A DNA stretch of 64,000 nt from Eucommia ulmoides (GCA_016647705.1 CM028329.1:61955231-62019230); one strand, 5' to 3'; shown: positions 52,233-64,000, numbered from the stretch's first letter. Made by a program: numbers and translations. Notes: a model not told the origin generated them from the letters alone.

Positions 52233-52613
52233 TTAGGACATGTCCCCCCAAAAAAAGGTCGAGGGTAAAATTAACATTTCACGTTAGCATTTTAGTCCAT
52301 AAACTACAGGGGATAAGTGACGAAATTGAAACTACAAGGGAGTAAAGTACAAAAGTACTAAATCACAAGAGGTAAGGTGCTCTTAACCCAAAAATAAATG
52401 ATTTTTCAAGTATTATAGAAAGGAGAGAAATGCCTTTGATGTTTGTGGAAATGCTAAGAGTTTCTTGGGTTTAAATTCCAAAAAATAATAAAATGAAAAT
52501 TTTATTTTTATTTTATTTATAAAGTTAGTTTTGGTCCCTAAAGTATGGGTTGGGTGTTTTGTGTAGATTCTGAGGTTTATCAAATTGCACATGTAGTCCT
52601 TCAAATTTTACAT
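52233..52613. other. AT-rich spacer
   Basis: No gene or element recognised. Confidence 0.4.
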
Positions 52614-52622
52614 TTGTTTAAA

Positions 52623-53379
52623 AGGAAAAGTATAATTTAGACCCTCTAACTATTGACACATTTCTAAGTGGTCTTTCTGAATTTAAACGTTTTATTTTAA
52701 ACCCTCTATGTATCATAACGTTTCAAAATGGTCCCTCCGTTAGAGATTCCGTTAAAACTAACAGAATCTCATGGGCAACATGGTTTTTTCACATTTTTTT
52801 AATTTTTTAATCATTTTTAATTAATTTTTTTTTTTATATCTCTCTCTATCTTCCTCCCCTTCCTCTCTCTCTCTCTCTCCCGCCACCTCTCTCTCCCTCC
52901 TCTTCCCCTCCCACCCCGCCCCCTGTTGCAGTGGGTGGAATCACCCCCCGTAACGGGGGTGAGTTCACCCCCTGCAACGGTGCAGTGGTTGCACCCCCTG
53001 AATTCCACCCCACGCAACAGGGGGTGGTTGCACCCCCTGCAATAGGGGGGGTGGTTTCACCCCTTGAAACAGGGGGTGCCACCCCTTGTTGCAGGGGCGG
53101 AACTCACCCCTGTTGCAGGGAGAGGGAGATGGCGGGAGAGAGAGGAAGGGGAGGAAGAAAGATAGAGAGAAGAAAAAAAAATTAAAAATGATTAAAAAAT
53201 TTTAAAAAACGTGAAAATACCATTTTGTCCCTAAATTCCGTTAGTTTTAACTAATTTTCTAAGGGAATGACCAATTTGAAACGTTATGATACGTAGAGGG
53301 TTTGAAATGAAACGTTTAAACTTAGAGGGACCACTTAGAAATGTGTCAATAATTAGAGGGTCTAAATTGTACTTTTCCC
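52623..53379. mobile_element. Foldback Mutator-like element 1 with GC-rich hairpin core
   Basis: Terminal inverted repeats of about 200 bases (from AGGAAAAGTATAATTTAGAC; complement of right end GGGAAAAGTACAATTTAGAC), with a perfect 9-bp target duplication TTGTTTAAA (52614-52622 and 53380-53388). The core (52850-53160) is a GA/CT-rich arm pair around a minisatellite of palindromic units such as CACCCCCTGCAACAGGGGGT. No protein is encoded. Confidence 0.85.
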
Positions 53380-53388
53380 TTGTTTAAA

Positions 53389-54465
53389 TCCTTCAAAATT
53401 AATAACAATGATAGTGATTTTTGGATGAAAAATGAGTTGTGCTCAATATATATAACCTTCTAATAGAGATATTTTTGTTATTTCATCACTCTACTAAAAT
53501 TAAGACATTTCATGTAATAACGATTAATACTCATTTCGTTTATTTTTCAGATGAATAATTGTTAGAGAAATGTTAAAAACAAAATTAAGACGTTTAAAGT
53601 AATAATGATTATTACTTATTTCTTTTATTTTTTAGAAGAATAATTGTTAGAAAAAAAATATTTTAACATTAGTAGAGTAACAAAAATATCGCGTTGAGTG
53701 ATGAAATGAGGAAGATATTCTTATTTGAAAGTCACATGTAGAGTATAACTCATTATCCGTTAAAAAATTATTAGCAATGTTTTCAATAATATGGGATTAA
53801 AACAAATATCAAAGGTAAACCTCATATCTACAGACACACTAAAAAAATAGTTCCCCATAATATAGTCTATTGGTTCAGGAAATAGTTAAGTGTTAAAAAT
53901 ATCAAGATTAAAATCATTTCGATCCGACTGCCTTATAAAATTACTATTTTTTTTAAAAGTAAATGTGTTATTATTATTTTTATTTTTTTTATATAAAATG
54001 AAAAACTAAATTACTTTAAATGCCAACATTTTGAAGGCCGAGGCTAACAATGCCCTGATTATTTAAAAGTAACTATATTTTTTTTTAAATCAACTATACA
54101 TTGACGATTGAAGATCAATCGGTCAATCAGTAGGACATAGTTCAAGTCCAAATCAGTTGTTTTGAATCCCAAGTCACCTATGGAATTATTTTTCTTCTCT
54201 TATGGTAAATATGAATTTATTTTCTTAGCTACCTGACTTGTAGAATTCGTCATTTTGAATAACATTTTCATTCTGAAAACGCTATTTATAAATAGCATTC
54301 TCGTATGTGAAAGGTAATTCATTTTAAAAATATGTTTAACATTATTTTTAGAAGAAAATGTTATTTGAAATAGTGTTTTCACTTAATTGAAGATGCTATT
54401 GAAATAGTATTTTCATTTATGTGAAACCATTATTTCTCATAACGTTTTCTACTATATATGTATAT
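53389..54465. other. AT-rich spacer between the two foldback elements
   Basis: No gene seen. It has short repeats of GAAAACGCTATTT / AAATAGCATT type around 54260-54420 and a partial repeat at 53510-53640 (AATAATTGTTAGA twice). Confidence 0.4.
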
Positions 54466-54474
54466 ATGTATATA

Positions 54475-55253
54475 GGGAAAAGTACGATTTAGACCCTCTA
54501 CCTATTGACACATTTCTCAGTGGTCCCTCTAAATTTAAACGTTTCATTTTAAACCCTCTACATATCATAACATTTCAAATTCGTCCCTCCGTCAGAGATT
54601 CCGTTAAAACTAACAGAATCTCAGGGGCAAAATGGTCTTTTCACATTTTTAAAATTTTTTAATAATTTTTAATTATTATTTTTCTTTAATTTTTTTTTTA
54701 ATTTTTTTTTCTCTCTCTTCCTCCCCTTCCTCTCCCTCTCCCGCCACCTCCCTCTTCCTCCCCTCTCTCCCCCCCACCCCCCTGCAACAGGGGGTGAAAA
54801 CACCCCCAGTTGCAGGGGGTGGAATCACCCCCTGTTTCAGGGGGTGAACCCACCCCCTGTTGCAGGGGATGGAACAGGGGGTGGTTGCGCCCCTGAAACA
54901 GGGGGTGCAACCACCCCCCGTAACAAGGGGTGGTTGCACCCCCTGAAACAGGGGGGGTGGGGTGGGAGGAAGAGAGGGGAAGGGGAGGGAGAGGGAGAGG
55001 GAGGTGGAGGGAGAGAGAGAGAGAGGAATGGGAGGAAGAGAGAGAAAAAAAATTTAATTAAAAATGATTAAAAAATTAAAAAATGTGAAAAGACCATTTT
55101 GCCCCTGAGATTCTGTTAGTTTTAACGGAATCTCTAACGGAGAGACGAATTTGAAACGTTATGATACGTAGAGGGTTTAAAATGAAACGTTTAAACTTAG
55201 AATGACCACTTAGAAATGTGTCAATAGCTAGAGGGTCTAAATCATACTTTTCT
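54475..55253. mobile_element. Foldback Mutator-like element 2
   Basis: Same family as 52623-53379: terminal repeats starting GGGAAAAGTACGATTTAGAC and the same CCCCCTG-TTGCAGGGGGTGG minisatellite core (54770-54960). A 9-bp repeat ATGTATATA flanks it (54466-54474 and 55254-55262), although this falls in a TA-rich microsatellite so is weaker evidence. The right end is one or two bases short. Confidence 0.8.
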
Positions 55254-55263
55254 ATGTATATAT

Positions 55264-55296
<33 letters not shown>

Positions 55297-55333
55297 TATA
55301 TGTATATGTATATGTGTGTGTGTGTGTGTGTGT
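55254..55333. repeat. TATATG/(TG)n microsatellite
   Basis: TATATG and TATGTA units passing into about nine TG units. Confidence 0.9.
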
Positions 55334-56128
55334 GATGAGGAGATTTTTGGGCTTCTCCGAGTCAACACTTGAGACCCAACCACGTGTCCATTGTTGTAGT
55401 GACAGGGACGCATTCCGAAATCCACAAACGCCACACTAGAGCATACGCCGACCACAGCTCCTCCCTGGAACCTCATTTGCATCCAAGGAAGAGCGAAGAG
55501 CCCCGTTGGGATGTGTCGCTCTGAGCTCTGCGCCGTGCCCTAGGTAGTCAATTTTAGGGACTCAGCCATTCACCTCGACCGGCTCCCCCTTTCACTTTGT
55601 TTCTTCTCCAAGACTCCACGGATCTCCGCTCTCCTCCACCATCTTACCGCCGCAGGCCTGACAAAGGCCCGCGGGCTTCGCCAAATGGGCCCAAAAGCCC
55701 AAGCCCAACGATTATCTCCTAAACGCCTCGGATTATCGGCTAAACACAGAGTTTCGACTACTTAACCATGTTTAGGACCAACTAATCATCTCTAACGCCT
55801 ATATATATCGGGGGCTATGTAAGCCCGAGGTATGCTTGAATACACTTACATTATGCGCGAGTTCATTTGTTTACTTGCTATATTCTGTACATTTTCTCTC
55901 TAAGCGCTGATTACCATGCCGGAGGGACTTCACCGGGATAAACTCCGGTCTGAGCCTTCTGCAGGTATACTCTCTAAGGAGCAAAACTCTGGGCACAATA
56001 GGTCAGTCCTCCCAAGACTCAACACAGCTCACGGGAGGACTTTTCAACCGACGACTCACCTCAACAAGATGACCCACCTGTCATCTGATTGGACCATACT
56101 CGAGGTGTGTACTAATTTTATGCACCAA
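55334..56128 (+). mobile_element. LTR-like retrotransposon fragment
   Basis: GC-richer block with TATATATATCGGGGGC and AAGCCCGAGGTATGCTTGAA, then a CGGAGGGACTTCACCGGGAT section, resembling the promoter and R-U5 part of a plant LTR. It begins TGATGAGGAG and ends near TTATGCACCA. No target duplication was found, so class and limits are uncertain. Confidence 0.45.
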
Positions 56129-56159
56129 TAATTTGGTTAAACTATAACTACATAAATAT

Positions 56160-56390
56160 CATAAAAAAATATATATAAAATATCGGTTACACGGTTTGCT
56201 TACGCGATTTGGTTAGACGGATCGATTTCACAGTTACTATTCCAAAATCAAAACCAAAACTGCTTCGGTTTCTGATTTCAAAACCAAAACCACAACTGAA
56301 ACCATTTAGTCGGTTTCAAAACCGAATCATTCAGTTCGATTTTGTTCAGTTACCTGTCGATTCGGTTTGAATTGTCATCCCTATTTATGG
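56160..56390 (+). repeat. Dispersed AACCG-rich repeat, copy 3
   Basis: AAACCAAAACCACAACTGAAACC-type sequence directly upstream of the MDH-D promoter, collinear with 31300-31490 upstream of copy C. Confidence 0.65.
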
Positions 56391-56409
56391 ATGAACGATC
56401 TCGCTGGCC

Positions 56410-56417
56410 TATAAATA
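56410..56417 (+). promoter_or_regulatory. TATA box of MDH copy D
   Basis: TATAAATA in the same context as in copy C, about 118 bases before the start codon at 56528. Confidence 0.65.
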
Positions 56418-56527
56418 CATGATCTAATCTTCTGGTGCTTTAACCACCCAAAAAGATTAATCCTTTCATTTCTGTTCTCACCCAGTCTCTTTCTGTATAA
56501 ACTCATCTTATATACCTACGTAGAACA

Positions 56528-59500
56528 ATGAACCCAGTTCGCATTCTACTTACCGAGGCTGCAGGTAACAAACACCTAACACACACACATATATGTATAT
56601 ATGTATGTATCGAAGTTGGTGGCTTTAATATATCAATATTCATGCAGGGGAAATAGCATACGCAGTTGCCCCCATGATAGCCAGTGGAATGATGTTGGGC
56701 AGTGATCAACCCATCATCCTTCATTTGACTGATATGAGCTCATCAATAGGAGCTGAATATATCCTGGATTCTCTCAAATATGAGCTCATGGATGCTTCAT
56801 TTCGTCTCCTTAAAGGTAGCTTCTAGCTAGGTTACGAAAAAATCTCTCTCTCTGACGCATTTGTCGGGATCATGAGGAGTTGTTGGCTTGTTGCCACACC
56901 TAATATCGACAAGGCTGCGAAGGACATTGACTACGCCGTGCTTAGTGAGTGCTCTCAATACAACAAAATTCACTTTTAAGGGTAGTAAATCTATCCTAAC
57001 ATATATAATTTTGAGACCCTTAAGTATTGAAATAATTAAAAGATTCTATAAAAAATAGTTCCAATAATTAGGATAATTCTTATGGTGTCAGTTTATGCAT
57101 TCTAGATATACGATAGGCCTTTATGTTTCTCTTTGGAAAGACCATCCTGGTAATTATAAAATTTGAAAAGATATGATAGCAGCTAAGGAGTCTTTTCTAA
57201 GGATGTCTAGATGGATTCTAAATATACGAAATTTGGAAAGACTATCAGTTTATGCATTCTAAATATACGAAAGACCTCCTTGTTTTTCTTTGGAAAGACC
57301 ATCCTGGTAGTTCAAAAATTTGAAAATATATAATAGCAGCTAAGGAGTCTTTTCTAAGGATGTTTAGATGGAAATTCGGTGACGGCTCGTCGACGAGTTT
57401 TTGGCACGATGATTGCGGTCTTGGAATTCTTGCAGTAGATCTTTTTCAAACTGAATGTCTTTATTTTGTATATGATTATATGCATGGTGAGAAAGAGTTG
57501 TTGTCTCATCTTGAGCTCGAGCTGCAGAATTTTTTACACAATTCTTTACCGCTTTGTCGGAGCCTGATCGGCTTGTCTGGCTGCCGAACAAGAACGATAA
57601 TTTTTTCATTAAATTGGCGTGGCGTGCGATAACGGGGGACGGTCATGTTGGGGGTTCTTTGGGGTCTCTTCTTTCAGTGTTATGGGGTCATAAGCTTCCT
57701 CTAAAAATCAAAATATTTTTATGGAAACTTATGCAGAATCATGTGGCGGTGTACTCAGTGTTGATAAATATGGGCATCAATCTTGCCTCGAGTTGTAACT
57801 GTTGTATGACCCGAGCCCAAGAAACTTTGCAGCATTTTTTTGTGGAGAGCAAGATGGAGACTAAAATTTGGCAAACTTTCAGTGCCTTTTTTAACATTCC
57901 ATGCTTGGATCCACCGCTTTTATATAGGCTCACTCTTTGATAGACTAGGTTGAGAAGTGATTCTCAGTTCCATAATCTGGGAGTGTTAGTCTCATCCTTA
58001 ATCTGCTGGGAGATTTGGTTAAGTCGGAATAGAGCTATTCATGATAAGGTGACAATGTTGTATGGTTGGGTCGTGATCAAAGTGCGGTCTTGGTCTCTGC
58101 TCTTAATCTTTGGGTTCTGGCTAATTTTGGGCCGTCCTTTGAGAGCGATCCAAGTTTGTCAACCGATTCCTTGTGTTTGGACCCGTCCTCCAGAGGAATA
58201 CTTCAAGCTTAATGTAGATGGGGCTCTCAAAAGATCTACTTTGCATGCTTCTTGTGGTGGAGTTATTCGAGATCACAGAGGTAAGATGTTTTTTGCGTTC
58301 TCTTCTCCTCTTTCAATTCATTCAAGCTTTCTTGCAGAGTTACACGGTTTATTCATTGGGATTCAAAGGGCTCTCCTTTTAGGTTTCCATCTGCTTCTTG
58401 TGGAAAGTGATTCACTGACGCTTGTGCAAGCTATCAAGAAGGATTGTCCAATTTGGTCGGTGTCGGTTCTTTGGAATACCATTAGATTTTACCTTTTATC
58501 TTTTGATATTTCTATTTCTCACATCTATCGTGAATGTAACTTTTGTGGCAGACTGTCTAGCCAATGTCACTACTAGTAGTGTTATTTTCTTTCATTCCGA
58601 GAGCTCCTTACCTCCTTCCGTTAGTTCGTTCTTACGGGAGGATCGTCAGGAGTTTCCTCGTCTCAGGATGTAATTAATCCTTCTTTATTCAATAAAATGC
58701 CCAAGTGGCCTTTTTCTTAAAAAATAAATAAATAAATATTATAAATATATAATGGTTGAATGTCTCGATAAGAATATTAAAAGACATTATTTATAAATTA
58801 TCTCTAAAAATGTTATCCTAATATAGAATTTTTTTTCTTTTGTAGTGCCTCCAACTAAGGAAATAGACACCGTTTCAAGTAACGTCCAAACTTACACATC
58901 CATTGGAGTAGCCCTAAACAGATTTGCTCACAAAGACTGCAAGTTTAATTATTACTTATGTAGATTTGTGTATCCTGTTTAGTTCTTAACATGCATATAT
59001 ATATATATATATATAGAAAGAGAGAGAGAGAGATTGTTACTAAATTGTGGTTAATGTTGTTTCCCCATGTAGATAGTAGTTGTCGGAAGCTCGGCAAACA
59101 CAAACGCCTTCGTTTTACAGAGATATGTTGAAAAGATAAAACCCCAAAACATTACTACTCTTACTAGGTTGGATCATGATAGGGCCATTGGTCGAATCAC
59201 AGAAAAGCTAAAAAAAGACAACAAGGTATCTGATGATGTTAAGAATGTCGTCATCTGGGGCACTCACTCCCCAACGTTTCAGTACATTGATATCACCCAT
59301 GCAACTGCTATCCGCAACCGTCAAAAAGTTGCTATCTCGCACCTTCTCGCCAATGATCTTCAATGGTATATATGTGGGGTGGGGGTGTGTGTGTCTGTGT
59401 GTTCTTACTGTGATTCTTCGTCATTGATCGCCACCTTGTTACAATTAGGTTGGAGAAGGAATTCATCAGTAATGTCCAACAACGTGGAACTGCGATTACT

Positions 59501-59614
59501 AAGCCAAGAGATGATTCAAAGGGAGTGTCGGTAGCAAAGCATCAATCATCGGCATTGTCTGTGGCAAGTGTTGTCTGTCACCACATGCATGATTGGGTCT
59601 GAGGAACTCCGAAG
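56528..59614 (+). pseudogene. Malate dehydrogenase-like pseudogene, copy D
   Basis: Exons: 56528-56564, 56648-56815, about 56876-56945, 58846-58941, 59073-59365, 59449-59614; the last two exons would lie beyond the copia element, outside the window. The start matches NPVRILLTEAAG, and the NAD motif again reads EAAGEIA. Defects: an 8-base insertion in exon 3 (GGCTTGTT near 56885) that shifts the frame, an acceptor changed from CAG to GAG, a donor shifted by one base after GACTGCAA (58942), and TGA for Arg in the DWVRGTP segment (59600). Catalytic Asp and His remain (RLDHDRA, WGTHS). A LINE sits in the extra intron shared with copy C. Its single-unit leader shows the ancestral state of the copy C duplication. 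Confidence 0.87.
57087..58735 (+). mobile_element. 5'-truncated LINE in the extra intron of MDH-D
   Basis: Motifs in order: FRWKFGDGSSTSFWHDDCGLG (57360-57430), a zinc-binding domain (PLKIKIFLWKLMQNHVAV; 57554-57940) and RNase H (FKLNVDGALKRS, LAELHGL, VESDSLTLV; 58190-58560) with a one-base shift just before the final ADCLANV segment. The 3' end has AATAAAATGCCC and a short A-rich tail. Copy C at about 32240 shows the site without it. The left part contains a ~160-bp tandem duplication (57092 and 57252). Confidence 0.85.
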
Positions 59615-59686
59615 GTGCCTATTATATATATATTTATATAGCCAACGTTACAGATTTATTTATGAGTTTATATTAATGTTTGGACT

Positions 59687-59721
<35 letters not shown>

Positions 59722-60094
59722 GTGTAGGACCATTCACTGTTCAGGATTTACGGTTCGGATCGTTCCAGGTTCGAATCAATTTTTATCCAAGAAATTATAA
59801 GATTTTTCAGGCTGAGCACGTCCCAACCTGTCCACCGAGTCTTACTTCCCCGCTCAAACCCTCCCGTTGTAAAAAACACTATATATAAATTGAAAAATAA
59901 TCATTAAAATATCAAAATATAATTTTTTTTATAAATTATAAAAAATAATAAATGCAAATGAACTTTAGGATTTTAGTTTTGCTTTACTAATTATTATTTT
60001 ATTCATGTATATATCTGTGTGTGGGGGTGGGGGTATAATTTATTATATTAATTCATTGGGTCGAGTCCTAACTTATTATATTGAGGATGATACA
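59615..60094 (+). other. Intron of MDH-D before the copia insertion
   Basis: Collinear with the large introns of copies A, B and C; includes a T run of more than 25 bases at about 59691-59718. Confidence 0.7.
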
Positions 60095-60251
60095 TGTTAA
60101 TGTATTATATAGATTTGGCCCATGTGATCCATTAGGGCAAAACCCTAACCCCTACTTCCCCTATAAATATGTGCACATCGTTGTATTACTTTGTATCACA
60201 TTTCATAATATCAATATATGATTCTTCTCGCACTTCTCAAATATTTTAACA
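60095..60251 (+). mobile_element. 5' LTR of a Ty1/copia element (157 bp)
   Basis: Starts TGTTAATG and ends TTTTAACA, inverted termini TGTTAA/TTAACA, with a CTATAAATATGTG promoter box. It interrupts the MDH-D intron, which copy C shows intact (GATGATACCGCTT). The right half of the element is outside the window. Confidence 0.85.
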
Positions 60252-60264
60252 TGGTATCAAGCAC
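60252..60264 (+). promoter_or_regulatory. Primer-binding site of the copia element
   Basis: TGGTATCAAGCAC immediately after the LTR, a variant of the initiator Met tRNA complement. Confidence 0.75.
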
Positions 60265-60894
60265 AAGTCGTTTTTGGACCTGTTTTCCCTAAAATTTTCG
60301 CAACCTTAAAACTTTTGTCGCCGTCGTCGCCTTTATTCTCCCGAGACTTTTGTCGTTACTGTAGGCTTCATTCTTTCTCCATTATCAACAACCATCACAT
60401 CACCACCTTCATCTTGAAGAGACGAATATAACGCCACCAAAGATCACACGCACTCTCATGCGCCGCCAACAGTCTGCAATACCACCACTCTTCGTCGTCT
60501 CGAATTTTGGGATCTACAGTCTCAACCAGGGCTCCAAATCAATCCTACAATATACCATCAGAACCGTCTTGATGAGATGATTCGAACCACGTGAACAGAA
60601 TTTCAATCCGACATCTCACGCGCCCTCACGCGCAGATCAAAGTATCGATTCCCTATTCGTGTTAGATCCACACGCCTTGTTCAGACACCTGTGCCACATC
60701 AGCCCTAAATCCAGTCAGCAGCCCAGCCAGCGGCCAACTCAGCGCCACCTCACCTGCTAACCGCCACGTCATCGGTTCACTAATTACTTCTCTTTGACCG
60801 ATTCAGGCATTTTTAGACTCGTTTTTTGCAAAGTAGGACCGGTTCCTAGGGATTTTCGACATTCTGATTCTGTTTCCAGCCTCCGTTTTGTGGT
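60265..60894 (+). other. Copia leader and decayed gag region
   Basis: CCGCC/GTCGTCGCC-rich sequence with no continuous frame. A recognisable gag zinc knuckle is missing, so much of gag is deleted or scrambled. Confidence 0.5.
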
Positions 60895-63800
60895 TTGAGA
60901 CTCATAAAATATACTTTTCTTTATATTTGTGTGGTTTCTACGTCGGTTCACCCATTTCTCGCCCGGTTCTTGGAGATTTCATACTGGTTCATGGATAATT
61001 TTGGCATTCTAAATCCATCGATGACAACAGATTCTCCAGGTTCAACAACGATGTCTATGGGTTCTTCGCTTATTTTCAATAAGAAAGAGGATTCGAATCC
61101 TACCTCTACTACCGTCACCACGTCTATTGCAGATTTGGCCTCATTCCTCATTCAAATCTTCTCCAAAATGGGTACTGGTACAAACATTTCTTCTGCTCTC
61201 TCACTTACTACAGCTTGGTTCTTTGATTTTGCCTATTGTAATCATATGATATCTGATCCCAATATTTTTTCAACCAAACTATCCGCGATGAATATCCCTA
61301 ATATTCATACCACTGATGGTTCTCAAATGCCTGTTACCCATACCGGTCAGATTTCTACTTCCCATCTTTCTATTCCTGACACGTATTTAATTCCAAAACT
61401 CACCTTAAATCTCTTGTCTGTTGGACAACTTTGTGAATTGGGATTTGTAGTCATATTTTCTAATAGTGATTATCGTGTGCAGGATCCTCAAATAGGAGAA
61501 ACTCTTGAGACTGGTTGTAAGGTTGGACGCCTATTTGAACTTACCAGTTTACATATTCCACTATCACCACAACCAAATATCCCTTCATCAACTTGTGCAA
61601 CCTCACCACCACCGCCAGTATCATCGTCATCATCTTTATCTTCACAAGCACCAGTGTTTCTTTCACCATCCCAACTTTGGCTTGCTCGTTTAGGCCTCAC
61701 TTCATCTAACCGACTTCAATTTCTTATCTCGAGCGGTCAACTAGGTTCAGTTCAGCATGAGTCCTTTAAATGTATTCATTGCCAACTTGCAAAACAACCA
61801 ACCCTACCTTTCAAAGAAAGTCAGTCTATTTCTCTTGCACTCTTTGATCTAATTCATTCTGATATTTGGGGGTCTTCTCCTTATGCCTCGATGGGTGGTT
61901 GTCGTTACTTTGTTATCTTTGTGGACGACTACTCTCGATATACATGGTTGTTTCATATGAAACATCGATCCGAACTATTCCAAATATATTCTGAGTTTTC
62001 TTCTATAGTTCAAACTCAATTTTCTAGAAATATCAAAGTTTTCCGCTCAGATAATGCAATAGAATATAATAATCGTGTTTTTCTTAACCTATTTCATAAA
62101 AATAGCACGCTCCCTCAGCGTTCATATCTTAGTACATCCCAACAAAATGGACGAGTCGAACGCAAACATCGACATATTCTTGACACAGTTCGTGCTCCTC
62201 ATTTCTTCATCATGTCCTGAGGGTTTTTGGGGTGATGCTGCCTTCACAGCCGTCTACACAATAAACCGTGTCCCTTCTGCTACAATCCAGAACTAGTCTC
62301 CATTTGAGCGCCTTTTTGGTAAACCTCCCGATTACTCTGAACTTAGAGTCTTTGGTTGCGCCTATTTTGTTCTTCTCAAACCACATGAACACAACAAGTT
62401 GGAACCAAGGTCTTGTCTGTGTTGTTTTATTGGATATGGCATCGAACATAAAGGGTATCGGTGTTGAACCTCATTTATAAAAGCCTTCGTATCTCACAAC
62501 ATGTCGTTTTCTGGAACATCAAATATTTTCTTCTTTACGGTCATTTGACATGTCAACCCTCACCAACTCCAAATTTTTCACTGATCCATCCATTGGGTTA
62601 TTTTCAGAGGATACAGTCTCAATTACTGTTGAGTCCACCGCAGCACCACTAGTTGAGCCTAACCCCTGCACCTTATGCTGAGTCCATCCCAGAACCACCA
62701 GCTGAACCCACTCCAGAATCACCAGTTGATCTCACATTTCCAGCTCCAGCGACCATACCTGAGACTTCTCTTATGGTCGATGATCTTGTACAGCCTTCCG
62801 GTGATACCCACGCTCCAGATCACCATCGCCGCTCTACCAGGGTAACTCATCCTCCATCTTACCTTTTTGATTTTCATTGTTTTTCCACTATACTTCATCT
62901 GCATGAGCCTCAATCCTATAAGGAGGCTAGTACTAATCCTCTTTGACATAAAGCAATAGACGAAGAATTTCAGGCCCTTGCCAAAACTCATACCTGGGAT
63001 ATTGTAGATCTGCCCCCTGAAAAAACTCCTATTGGGTACAAATGGGTGTTTAAGATCAAGACATTTTTTGATGGCTCTGTTGAACGATATAAAGCCCGTC
63101 TTGTTTCCAAGGAATTTACTCATGAATATGGTATTGACTATGAAGAGACATTTGCTCCAGTGGCGCGGCTAACATCTGTCCATACACTTCTTGTCATCAC
63201 CGCTATTCGAAAATGGACTTTCTTTCAAATGGATGTCAAAAATGCATTTCTCAATGGCGATCTTCTTGAGTAAGTATATATGCATACCCCTCCCGGCCTA
63301 ACTGTCTCTCGAAATAAAGTTTATCATCTTCGTCGTGCTCTATATGGTTTGAAACAAGCTCAACGAGCCTGGTTTGCAAAATTCAGTACTACTATTCATC
63401 AGTTTGGGTTCACACCAAGTGCTCATGATTCGGCTCTGTTTATTCGTCATACTATCAATAGTATTATCCTTCTTTTACTGTACGTGAATAATATGGTTAT
63501 CATTGGAGATGATATACGCAGTATTTCTGAACTCAAACAGTTTCTAAGTGTCCAATTCGAGATAAAAGACCTTGGCGTGCTCGCCTATTTTCTTGGCCTT
63601 GAAGTCTCATCAGATTTTGATGGATATTTTCTCTCTCAGGCCAAATATGCCTCGGATTTTCTTTCCAAGGCTGGGATCACTAACTCAACCACTGCCACTA
63701 TTCCTCTCGAGCCGAATGTCAGACTTACCCCACTTGATGGTTCACCTCTTTAGGACGTCACTCTATATCGCTAACTGGTTGGAAGTCTTGTATACCTCAC

Positions 63801-64000
63801 TGTCACTCGCCCTAACATTGCTTATACCGTTTATTAGGTCAGCCAGTTCTTGTCCGCTCCTCGGACCACCCATTACTCGGTTGTTCTTCGCATTCTTCGG
63901 TATGTCAAGGGTACATTATTTTATGGGCTTCATTTCTCAGCTCAATCTGTTCCCATCTTACAAGCTTATTCTGATGCTGATTGGGCCGGAGACCCCACCG
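60895..64000 (+). pseudogene. Copia polyprotein: protease, integrase, RT, RNase H (degraded, runs off edge)
   Basis: Order of domains protease-integrase-RT-RNase H identifies Ty1/copia. A protease-like WFFDFAYCNHM segment lacks the DSG/DSA active site (about 61216). The pre-integrase region has lost its first zinc-binding His (LWLARLG). The integrase core D, D, E is still readable (IHSDIWG, RSDNAIEY, QQNGRVERKH). The frame breaks near 62200, with a TAG at 62293. RT follows from about 62950 (YKWVFKIK, QMDVKNAFLNGDL, LYGLKQAQRAWF); its active site reads YVNN instead of YVDD (63481-63492). Further stops occur at 63271, 63751, 63772 and 63835. The RNase H start (AYSDADWAGDP) reaches the window edge. 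Confidence 0.88.

Noticed and set aside
52817-55071. Gly/Pro-rich reading frames in the foldback cores
   Set aside because: They arise from palindromic GC-rich minisatellite units and appear in both strands equally.

Overview
The window is nuclear DNA of a flowering plant, almost certainly a eudicot. Evidence: multi-exon genes with GT-AG introns, a chloroplast-type 13-lipoxygenase, a family 1 beta-glucosidase, AT-rich intergenic DNA, long (AT)n, (GT)n and (GA)n microsatellites, and dense plant-type retrotransposons and inverted-repeat DNA transposons. I cannot name the species from sequence alone.

Layout. 1-1596: 3' part of malate dehydrogenase-like (MDH-like) copy A (+), followed by a 1.35-kb Mutator-like insertion (1800-3149, perfect 9-bp target duplication). 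5145-8771: 13-exon beta-glucosidase (-). 11827-14012: broken MDH-like copy B (+). 15030-15873: a Ty1/copia 3' fragment. 16402-25167: 9-exon lipoxygenase (-), apparently intact (892 codons), with a 2.76-kb solo LTR in intron 3. 25.2-31.1 kb: AT-rich DNA with a three-unit ~465-bp tandem repeat and an inverted-repeat element. 31703-37124: MDH-like copy C (+), broken by two solo LTRs and a Harbinger-like element. 38113-44812: a LINE (-), then a stop-riddled Ty3/gypsy element lacking its 3' LTR. 45236-45395: a CCCGGG-rich palindrome cluster. 45627-46379: a tRNA-splicing endonuclease subunit (-). 47290-49078: a decayed copia fragment and a NEDD8-protease pseudogene (-). 51550-55253: a second Harbinger-like copy and two foldback elements with GC-rich hairpin cores. 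56528-59614: MDH-like copy D (+), interrupted by a LINE and followed by a copia element running off the right edge.

The organising theme is a dispersed array of four same-strand MDH-like genes, A to D. All visible 5' halves (B, C, D) have lost the first and third glycines of the NAD-binding motif. Copy B has replaced the two active-site-loop arginines, and C and D lack the segment carrying them. B, C and D are independently disrupted. A is open through all it shows, but its 5' half lies outside the window. Because the copies are paralogues, each serves as an empty site for transposons in the others, which makes several insertion boundaries and target duplications unusually clear.

The genes most likely to be functional are the lipoxygenase (jasmonate and green-leaf-volatile pathway) and the tRNA-splicing endonuclease subunit. 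Copy A may be functional. The beta-glucosidase is complete except for one extra base at an exon 12 splice junction. Exon models come from splice sites, reading-frame continuity, comparison between paralogues and remembered family motifs. No database search was possible.
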